A DNA stretch of 23,828 bases from NCBI GenBank assembly GCA_020536535.1, contig JAHLWZ010000150.1:718-24545 (forward strand), written 5' to 3'. This document shows, piece after piece, positions 1 through 9,006 of the stretch (position 1 is the stretch's first letter; the number at the start of each line of letters is the position of its first letter). A program made the position numbers and the translations under genes. The notes beneath the pieces are model-generated. The model ran no database searches and was not told where the DNA came from. It worked only from the letters and a program-made list of their open reading frames with translations. The DNA is from Pelomyxa schiedti (lineage: Eukaryota; Evosea; Pelobiontida; Pelomyxidae).

Positions 1-3000
1 TTCCATCTCGGGGTGATTCTTGAGCGATTCCGAGCAGTCGAGGAACGTTGTGCAACACGATGCCTCTGATGGGCCGTAATGATTGTGGAACGTGATGTCT
101 TTTCCAAGGCAATCAAACACCTTGTGGACCAGTTCCCAGTGGAGTGACTCGCCTGCGGATATGATGGTCCGCAGTGACTTGATAGGTCTGGGGGAAGCAC
201 TTCCGCCTTGCAGTGCAACAGTTGAAATGAACTCACGAAGCATCGTTGGAACCAGAAGCAAGACAGTGACTCTGTTGTCCCTCACCAACTGTAGGAGCTG
301 CTCCGGATCTTGGTGAGCACCAGGAGGAGCAATCACAACACAGGAACCGGAAGCGAGAGATGCAAACACCTCGAGGGCACACCCGTCGAAGAAGAACGGT
401 GTCTTGTGGAGGATCCTGTCTTCGGTTGTGAGTTTGTATTCGTCCCTGAGCCACATCACAAAGTTTGCCACACCGAGGTGGTGATTCACTGCTGCCTTCG
501 GTTTCCCTGTCGATCCAGACGTGAAGATCGCATAAACTTCTTCTGATCCTGTCTCGATGTTGTGTGGTGGGTTCGTTGTTGGGAACGATTTCCACAAGTC
601 ACCATCCTCCAAAATCGAGATCACTTGGAACGGCTGTTCAGGTGGGAGCTGTGATCTGAGTGACTTGTGTGACAGGATGACAAAGGAAACAGGTGAGATG
701 TCTTCGAGGATCGCGGAGATTCTGTCGGGGGGTGATTCCGGGTCGATGGGAACATATGCTGCTCCCGCCTTGAGAACACCGTAAAGTGCAACGAATTGCT
801 CGATTGACCTCTCTGCGATGATTGGGATGAACTTGCCTGGCCCAACAGCCTCGGGGTGTGTCGATTTGAGGAAGTGTGCAAGTTGGTTGGTCCTGTTGTT
901 AAGTTCGTCATAACGCACTGTAACATTCCCCAACTGCAAAGCGGGAAAACTGGCGTGCTTTGATACGGACTCCTCGAACATGAAGTGAACTGCCTTTCTT
1001 GTTGCTTCCTCGGAGGTTTTGAAGTACTTCTCGGTGGAGTTCCAGGTAGCAAAGCGTTTTATGTCGGCATCATTGATAACCTTCAGCTGCGAGATGGGCT
1101 TGTTGGGAGTAGAAAGAACACTTCTAATTAGAGTGTCCATGTTGTTCGCCAGGCGGACTACCGTGGACTCATCAAGGATGTCCTTGGCGAACTCAAACTG
1201 GAGTTCCAGAGACCCATCTGGTTGTGGCACGGCATTGAGGGTGAGGTCGACTTTGGACATGGCAGGAGGGATGTTATAAAGAGGCTTCAGGTCCCTGATT
1301 CCCTCCATTGTGAAATTCTTCTTGTCTAAAAACTTCCAGTCATCCATCACAAACAGGACCTGAACCAGTGTGTGCATGCTCATCCTGGTTTCGATATGGG
1401 TAGCATCCACAATCCAGTCAAGTGGTACGTCCTGTGCCTCCTGTACTGACAAAATCTTGCCTTTGACATAGTCCAGGGTTTCTTTGAAGGATTTCGATTC
1501 CTCGATGATAGTTCTGATGGGAAGCGTGTTGACGAAGAACCCAAAGAGGGATCCCACACCAGTGTAATGCCTGTTAGCTGTTGGAATCCCCACAACCATG
1601 TCACCAGTGGTGGTGTGGACTTGGTCTTGGAACCACCTTGGGCTGTGAAGGTGCAAAAGGAGGTTGAACACTGTAAGAACAGTCATGAACGGTGTTGATG
1701 TGCTTATGGTTCTGCCGAGTGATGACAAGGCTGAGAACAGTGATGGTGGGATGATGTGGATGTGGAATCCAGCTGAGTAAGTACGGTTGTCAGTCCTTGG
1801 TCTGTCTAGGGGCAATTCGCACACTGAGTTGACACCCTCAAGCTCCTTTTTCCAGAATGACATCTGTTTCTCCTTCAGGTCGTTGGAAGGACCGAGGAGC
1901 ACTTCCCTCTGCCAAATCGCAAAGTCGGCATATTGAAACGGAAGTGGTGACAGGGGGGCTGTTTCCATTTGTGCCGTGTTTGGTTTGGATTCTGCAAGGA
2001 CTTGGTTGTAATTACATGACAATTCTTTGAGAAACAGAACCATTGACCACCCGTCAGTGATGATGTGATGTGCTATTATGAAGAGGACTGTTTCTTCCTC
2101 TGTGAGTCGGAAAAGGGTCAACCTCACAAGTGGACCTCTTTGAAGGTCAAATGGAATGTTCACCTCCTTCCGGAATTGCTCCGAAAGCCACTTCGCTTTT
2201 TCTTCGGCAGTGGGAATGCCCTTGTAGAGCTCCTCCGAGAATTTGATGGCAGAACCTGGATCATCAGGAGGAAGAACCAACTGGTAGCTCTCGGCCGATC
2301 CATCGTCAGTCATGAACCTTGTTCTGATGCTTTCGTGTCTCACGGCGATCGAATTAGCTGCTTTCTGCACTGCAGAGCAGTTCAGAGGCCCGATCAAGTG
2401 GATCCCTCCAAAAACGCTGTATTGAACGGAGTTGGGCTGAAGTTGGTCCAAGAAGAACAGCCTGTGCTGTGACAATGACAGCGGTGCCTTCCTCTTGCCC
2501 AATACCTTCGTGGATGCTGTAATTGGAGGATACCTCGCCTTTGTTGATGTTACTGATGAAGAAGAGGTGCTGGCAGCAACGAGAGCTGCCACGGACCGGA
2601 TTGTCCTGGAGCTGAACAGCTCCACTATGCTCAAGTTCCACCCAAGGTTGTTCGCTGCAGTCAGCATCTTGAGTGCTGCAATAGAGTCACCACCCGCTTC
2701 AAAGAAGTCCTCGTCGATTGAAGATGGCGGTGCTGGCAGTGCTTCACACCACAGCTCGTGAACCTTCTTCTCCACCAGTGTAAGTGTTGAGGTGTCGAGC
2801 TTGGGTGTTGGTGTTACTGTTGTTGATATTGGAAGTGCTGTGGGTTCCTTTGGAGGATCATGAGCAGTCACACAGTTGATGAATGTGGATTTCTTTTTAA
2901 AAAGGGCCCCACAGAGGTTGTGAGTCAATATTCCAATTCCAGGTGGTCCAAAGTCGAAGATCTCCACTGAGTCACATCCTCCATTGCACGAAATGCCTGC

Positions 3001-4486
3001 CCTAGGGTATTTTTCAGTCACAGTTAGAGATTATTTTTTTTACTTGACAGTTTCAGGCCAGTCTATTTTGTTTTCAATTGAGTCCCTTTGGAGACGAATC
3101 ACGAACGAGGCTGCATCCAGCTGGATATTGTGAGAATTAAAATAGTGGAGTTGGGAACTTATACCTGGGAGGAATCGGTGTTGGTGCTTGAGCTGATGGT
3201 TGTGCAACCGTCACTCAGAGGTGCAGCAAAGGCATACCTCTCTTTGGGATAACTTGAGATAAATTTGTTCTGCACCTCTGTTTGATAGAATGATGTATGG
3301 TAAGCTTCCTTGACAGGCAATAATTTAAATTGCTGTGGGGCCAACGTCCGAAGTTTTTCGAGAGAGTCAGGGTGCCCTACAGTGAAGCTGAGTGGGAACT
3401 TCCTTTACAGAGAAGAAAGTATGCGCACCACATACAACCGTCTGGTTTGGCGCAAGGATGATGGATGCAAAGAGCGGAGTTTCCGGGAATTCGGCATTGA
3501 CTTCAGTGAGTCTCTTTTCCACAACGTTCAGTGGTCCTTTCACAAGGGACATCCACGACTTTCCCATGAGTTCTTTCCCCCACTGCTTGTTGTGGCTCTC
3601 AAGGGTAAAAAGACAATTGCTGGCACCCACCATCATCAGGTCCACACAAAATGTACCCATTTTATCCATCGAGTCTGGAAACGAGTCAGTACAAACAAAA
3701 CAAACAATCTTGAGTGTCAACAAACAAACCTGATTTTGAGATTGCAGAGGCAGGGGAGACCCCGGCCGAGTAACCCAGCGCCACGTCGAACGACCGCGCG
3801 AACCGGCGCAGCCTCTCGTCCCCATTTGGGTCGCTGTCCTCTGCGGCAGCATCCCATAATGATGCCGCCTCTGCGCCCCCGCCGTGAGGTCGCTGTAGTG
3901 CCGCTCCTCCTGCGGGCGCGGTGGGGTCTCGTCGTTGGGTTGCCGGATCCAACGCGGCGGCGACGAAGCAAGCACATGAGTACAGGTAGATCAGCGGCAC
4001 TAGAATTACGGGAGCGCCCAGCACCGCGTTGGGGGGCCGCGTGCTACGGTCCACAATCCTGTTTCATCGTTTCGGTTAGACTCCGGTTTCCGGGAAGGGA
4101 CCAAAGGAGAGAGTGAACAACACTCACCAGGAATACACGTTGTAGTAATCCACCGAAGCACCGTTCACGTGAGAGAATACTGCAGCAGTAACGTCGAGGG
4201 CGGCACACTGGCGGTCGATGAGGCCTCCCTCTCTGGCCTTGGTCGAGAATGACACGCAGACACCGCGAACCCAACCGTCAACGAGCACCTTCCACTTGGG
4301 CCGCGTGGGGCAAGGCAAAGCCTCAGCGGAGGTGGAGGTGAGCGGGGAAGAGCCGATGTTGAGATTATGGCCGCACCATAAGGCGACCTTGTCGAAGAGC
4401 CAAGTAGAGATGTCGGGGTCTTCGTTGAACCCCGCACAAACTGCAATGCGCCTCGGTCTGGCTGATAGCCGGGAGTTGGTGGCCAT
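1..4486 (-). CDS. Hybrid starter-acyltransferase / NRPS (AT-T-C-A...), 3' end outside window
   Basis: Multidomain assembly-line enzyme; about 1,403 residues are visible. My model has six exons: 4486-4128, 4043-3730, 3674-3429, 3376-3165, 3120-3044 and 3001 to the left edge. The ATG is at 4486. Residues 1-430 form a FabD/FAS-type acyltransferase with nucleophile motif LGYSAG (Ser212), catalytic-type His333 in EAYHTSF, and a C-terminal FDFGPPGIG strand. A carrier domain follows with DFFEAGGDSIAAL (Ser509 takes the phosphopantetheine arm). The NRPS condensation domain starts at SQHRLFFLDQ and has HHIITDGWSM (His714-715, Asp719). The adenylation domain has FTSGSTGKPK from residue 1229 and NHYGPSEA at 1376. 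The frame stays open from residue 403 to the edge, so the rest of the A domain and anything after it lies outside. Domain families are firm. The acyl starter, the amino acid and the product are inference. The introns exclude bacterial contamination. Confidence 0.88.
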
Positions 4487-4609
4487 GTTGTGCACCGGGG
4501 TTTGTTTTTTCAGATAAAGTACCCTTTTTGGCCTCCGGGGGCGTGACCTCTGGTTTTTCAAGGGCTTGGGGACTAAGACTTTTGACCTAAATCACACCTG
4601 TTCAATGAA

Positions 4610-4640
4610 CATTCACCAATCAGCTCTTTTTTGGCCAATT
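4610..4640 (-). promoter_or_regulatory. Possible promoter element: paired CCAAT boxes upstream of the hybrid NRPS gene
   Basis: Two CCAAT pentamers, at 4616-4620 (CCAATCAG context) and 4635-4639 (inside TTGGCCAA), lie about 130-155 bp upstream of the ATG at 4486. CCAATCAG matches the classic NF-Y site, which works in either orientation. The gap between the EF-hand/LIM gene and this gene is only about 210 bp, so the NRPS promoter should sit here. The assignment rests on motif and position alone. Confidence 0.3.
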
Positions 4641-4696
4641 CAAACCTCCTTAAATGACGAAGCCAACCTTTCTGGTGATGGAAAAGGAAAAAGTTC

Positions 4697-7600
4697 TTAA
4701 CTTAGAATATGTGTCGCGCCGCTTGGGATCTGGCATTTTCCGTACAATTTGGAACTGTGGAAGAGTTTTTAGATTGGAGTTGAAAGTTTGTACGTTGTTT
4801 ACGAACGGGAGAAGGTTGGTGGGTGGTGGTGTGGGGGAGGCAGTGTGGGGCGGGGGGGTGCCCGCGTAGACATTATGGGAGGCAGCTGTGTTTGGTTCGA
4901 TATCCTCTTTGGCGGGAGTGACCTGATTGATGTTGGGGTTGTGTTGTGGCCTGAGGACCCTGGTGAATGTATATGCTGTGATGGTGATGGTGATTGTAAC
5001 TGTTGGTGGTGGTGTTGGTGCTGATGTCCAGGAGGTGTACAACACTCCACTCTGGGTGGCAGAACTAGCGGCGGAAGAAATGCATGTGGGAGGTGGTGAT
5101 GATTCTGATTCGCCGGTTGTGTGCTGTGATGAGTTTGAGAGGTTGTGTTGTAGGGAGTATTTTCACAGTTGCTATTTGTGTTTGTCCTGCCGGGGGAGTT
5201 TGTATGTACATTATTTGGAGTCTGTGATGTTAGGTTCAGGATGTCCGATGCATCGGGGAATGTACATATTGCACAAACTGAAGTGTGGCAAGTCCGGGCT
5301 GATGACATGGACCTGCCCATGTGCAGCAGCAATAATTTACACTCGGAGCAAACTTGGACTTTCCGGTCGTACAAGGGGGGTCTTCTGTTCGCGGAGATGA
5401 ATAATGAGATGGGAATAGGAAATTGCTTGGATTCCTCACGTTAGCAAGAAGTTGCGTGCTCTTCTTTTTTTGCTAATAAGCAATCTGATGTCTTCTTGGT
5501 ACTGTGCCTGCTTGTTGTGGTTGCTGCGCATCCTGAACAAGGTTAAAAAAGACAACCTTGTTGGATAAAAGGAGATGGATACTTGTCCATTCGGCATTCT
5601 ATTTGATACTGCACCAGACTCATTTTAGGGGATGAACTCTCCTAAAATGTTTGGCGATTTATCGAATGGAAAAACTCATCTTGGAACCTCGATACAGGGT
5701 TTCGTCTCAATGGTGTGGCATTGTCTTTTGCACCGTTCCACTTCACGCTGCTGTTGAATAATTTTAGATTCGTTCAGGCGTTCACCGGGCAATGGCACTT
5801 TTACCTTTCTTTCTGTGTCAGCGACAATTAAAAGGGTGGTGGCTAATTACTTGTATTGGATCTTCATAGAGTGCGGTGCCCATTTGTACCTTGTTGAAAG
5901 TTAGTTTGCACAAATAACCAACAAGAGGTTGGTGACACAGTGGGTTCGATGTCAGGGTGTTCCTCATTTGTTTCCTCCTCCTCATTCCCCCAGCTGGCAA
6001 TCAAATTAATTTAGTTGAAGTCTAGTGTAGAACCATAGTATGCTTACAAGCAAGGCTCGGAGCTAAAGTTTATTGCTGTCTCAACCCATTCCTCTAAGTG
6101 ACTATGTATCTTCAAGTTAGTTCTAAATAAAAACTTAAAAATGCTGCACTCAACTGTTCCCTCGCTTCTAACTCTGAATCTGGTGAAGCCGGCGGAGAAA
6201 TTGGAAGTTCCTCAAGTTGCTGTGCAGGGGGACCCTCACCTGGGAGCGATTTTGATGGCGAATCCAATACAGGTTTTCCGGTAGAGATTTCTAGCCCTGG
6301 AGGTGAAAACCCATTTGTGGGGATTGTGGCCACAGGAGCTTGCCTTAATGCAGTCCCTTCTGGCGACACGTTACTATCAAGAGGTGTCTGTGTATAACAT
6401 AGATTGGCTTCAACCTTTCCAATTGATGAGTAATTGGGGAAATATGAAAAACTACTCACTCCAACACCCAGTTTGAGGCGTATGCTACCTCCTTGTGAAT
6501 AGCACTCTTTGCATAAAGGCTCCAATTTGAGTTGATCCGTTTCAACAAGATTTCGAGGAGTTCCCAAAGTTTCTAAGTCCAACTTTTCACCGCAGGTGGT
6601 GCAGGTGAAACAGGTACGATGCCATGCTCTGCCAAGAGCCTGAATTTTATCAAGTACAGTAACTAGGCCTCCGCACTTAGCACAGCTGTGTGTCCGAGGA
6701 GTGAGAATGTGAGGAGTAGAGCAAGGTGATGCAAGTTTAGGACTGGTGCTTGTAGGAGATAGGGATGGGGAAGGGGGTGCAATGTCTAAGTTCGGGGAAC
6801 TGGGCTGGTTTGTTACAAGTTGCCGCACTCTGTGAACATGTTTCTCCCGCTCAGTTTTAGCCCAGGATTCTGCTTCTTCTTGCTGTTGGAAGAGTTGCTC
6901 TTCATCTTCAAAGTCTTGCCCAGCAAGGACAGGTTCCCTTGAGATCTTGGGAAAAAAGGGAACGCACAGGGGTATTTCATAAGGAGTACCTGTTGCAACG
7001 TAGCTCTTTTTGTGAAGTGTGAGCATGAAGAGACGAAGTGTATAAAGCTTAATTCCTTTGCTAAATCACACCCAGACAATACAAAGGCGTTTTCAACATC
7101 TTTTACATTCTGAAGGGTTTTTAGTTATAAGGAACTCCAGAATAATATCTACCAAGCAACAGTAAGAACTTATGCGCTGGATCGCCAAGGAAGTCTGTAC
7201 TGGTGATAGAATTCCATCCCCATCAGAATCCCTGAATGAGTAAGATGTCAAACCAACAGTTACATAAAGAGTAGTAGGCACTACAGGCTTATGAAGACAT
7301 CCTTGATAAAGTTGAATTGTTGTGCATCAAAGCAGAGCCTTGACGTGGCTATGCATTGAAGTGTACAAGTAATTTCCGCTTCTGTAGTGAAGGGAATAAG
7401 TTTATTCAGTGACCCATGAGTTAGAGCTGCAAAACAAAACATGAACCCAATGAAGTCTAGATACTGAGGAAACTGTGAGACAAATTAAGGAACAGGTGAC
7501 ATACACCATATCCAAGCATTTTCGATAAGGTTGATAATTTGCTTTGTAAATTGGTATCAAGGCGGGGAATCACTTTCGCCACTGCCTCAGGAAAGCTCTT

Positions 7601-8850
7601 CCTGGGGATTTGATTTTTGCCGGTTATATCCAAGAACTTTTTCTATTGGTACGGAAACACTATCAGATCCAAATGTGTAGCTAAGTGCGCAGATACTTTG
7701 ATTCCAGAAATAATTTCATCAGGTAATGGGTCAGGTAAAAACTGGAACCACATTGCTTGCAATACGGCCTCATTGCTTTCAAGAAGTGAAGTCTCTTCTT
7801 CAGTAGATTGAAGCTGTTGAGGTTGCGGAGGTTGTGGGGAAAGTGTTGTATTTTCTATCTTCAAATAAGTCACAAAGGAATGAAATCAGGATAAAAACCG
7901 TAGAAAGGGATTGGCGATGGAGGGTTTACTGGTGACCGTGATCTGCCAGAAGATGCCAAGCAAAAAGCATACAGGATTGCAACAAACGGGATGCTACATA
8001 TCCTCAGAAAGAAGAGAAATACAGTGGAGTAGAAAAGATTCTTTCTAACCTTCCGTTTTTGTCAACCCACAAGGTACGAGTGAAAAGGGAAATAACAGAT
8101 TGTGAATTTGTTGGAGTGTGTTGAAACAGTGACTTTGCAAGCTCCGTTTCATCACTCTTTGGAATAGTGGAATCTATTTTGAGTCGGTTGGGGAGAGTGT
8201 TCTGTCTGTTCACTGCATACCAGCATGTGAAAATTGATCAAAAGTGTTAGATAGTGAGTATGATTCCACTGAACTCAAACTACGTTGCTCATCAGGGGGT
8301 GTGTAGTTCACATCAGGCCTCATATATAATTTACTCAGATATTTATCTAGTGATTCATAAGCTCTCATAACGAGAGCTAGGCTGAATTTCCCTGAAAAGA
8401 GCCTTTATGAGAGTGGCAGCGGGTGTAGAGTTATGGGACAACACCTCTGGATCTGTGCCCAGAGTGTTTCGTGAGCAAGTTGGCGGCAACTTGCGTGTCA
8501 ATGCATGGGTGATTACGTGCCAATGATTGTATTATACAAACGCCCTCTTCTTCTGTTACCTTCCCATCATTGTCTTTTTGTTGTTTTGAATAAACACAAC
8601 AAAAAAAGTGAGAATGACATAATCGACTGGCGTAGGTGCTTCACCTCTATCATACACCCGAAACACCGTGGGCAAGTTGTCTGCTGAACAGTACAGCATT
8701 CTCAACAAACTTCCAGTTCCGAGAACTTGATGTACTAGCAGAGTGATCAGGAGCAGATTCGAAATTGCGTTCAAAGCGACGAAGGTGCGGGGCAGATCTA
8801 CGCAGTAATGAGGAAACGAGGCGGAGGGCGAAATAGCAAGCACTTGGACG
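4697..8850 (-). CDS. EF-hand and LIM domain protein with Cys-rich C-terminal block
   Basis: A single long, intron-rich gene rebuilt from about a dozen exons; no ATG was found at its 5' end. The N-terminal part has a canonical EF-hand loop (YDRDNDGKVTEEE, split by an intron near 8560-8650), an EF-like WVDKNGSIPF segment, and a third loop, LDSDGDGILSPVQ, near 7210, whose position 12 is Gln instead of Glu. A Glu/Gln-rich stretch follows. Then comes one LIM domain (about 6500-6685) with Cys-x2-Cys, a 17-residue gap, His-x2-Cys, Cys-x2-Cys and final Cys-x2-Cys. Further exons at 6122-6057, 5990-5890 and 5830-5430 lead to a basic KKRRARNFLL segment, a Cys cluster (VQVCSEC...CHTSVCAIC, 5362-5255) and a His/Pro/Gln/Thr-rich tail. 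The tail stops at 4799, or at 4697 if a last intron is removed. LIM domains bind proteins, often at actin or in signalling. The join at 6119-6155 uses a very short 32-nt intron; otherwise the LIM part would stop at 6112. Confidence 0.72.
4800..5170 (-). repeat. Low-complexity coding tract (His/Pro/Gln/Thr/Asn)
   Basis: The C-terminal tail of the EF-hand/LIM protein is built from CA-rich simple sequence on the coding strand, giving runs of His, Gln, Pro and Thr. On the plus strand it appears as GGTGGTGTTGGTG-like simple sequence. It is probably a disordered tail and a likely site of length variation. Confidence 0.6.
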
Positions 8851-9006
8851 ACCAGATACGGGCCGCTATGTTTCTAAATGTTCACTTTTGTTAAAACAAA
8901 ACCAACTGGAAAAAATCCTCATATTGCTTTTGCTGTGCAGTTTGCTTTCCTTCTACCTCTGGTTTTTGGTGTATTGTTTGTATTTTGAAGTTACGTAAAA
9001 AAAAAA
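8851..9006. promoter_or_regulatory. Divergent promoter region between the EF-hand/LIM and pseudouridine synthase genes
   Basis: The EF-hand/LIM gene reads left and the pseudouridine synthase gene reads right from this gap of about 150 bp. It is AT-rich, with T-runs on the plus strand and a poly-A run at 8997-9006. I see no clear TATA box. Neither gene shows an in-frame ATG next to its first recognisable coding sequence. A short non-coding or tiny first exon of one or both genes may therefore lie inside this gap. Confidence 0.4.

Noticed and set aside
1-3001. NRPS region as bacterial contamination or an unspliced bacterial gene
   Set aside because: The same reading frame continues upstream through five short GT-AG introns into the acyltransferase exons, and the neighbouring genes are eukaryotic.
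3310-4116. Long plus-strand open frame opposite the acyltransferase exons
   Set aside because: It is antisense to conserved AT motifs, rich in Arg/Pro from GC-rich codons, and shows no family resemblance.
4927-5400. Plus-strand Val/Gly/Cys-rich open frame
   Set aside because: It is the complement of the His/Pro/Gln-rich tail and Cys cluster of the EF-hand/LIM gene; its composition is explained by GGT/GTT simple sequence.
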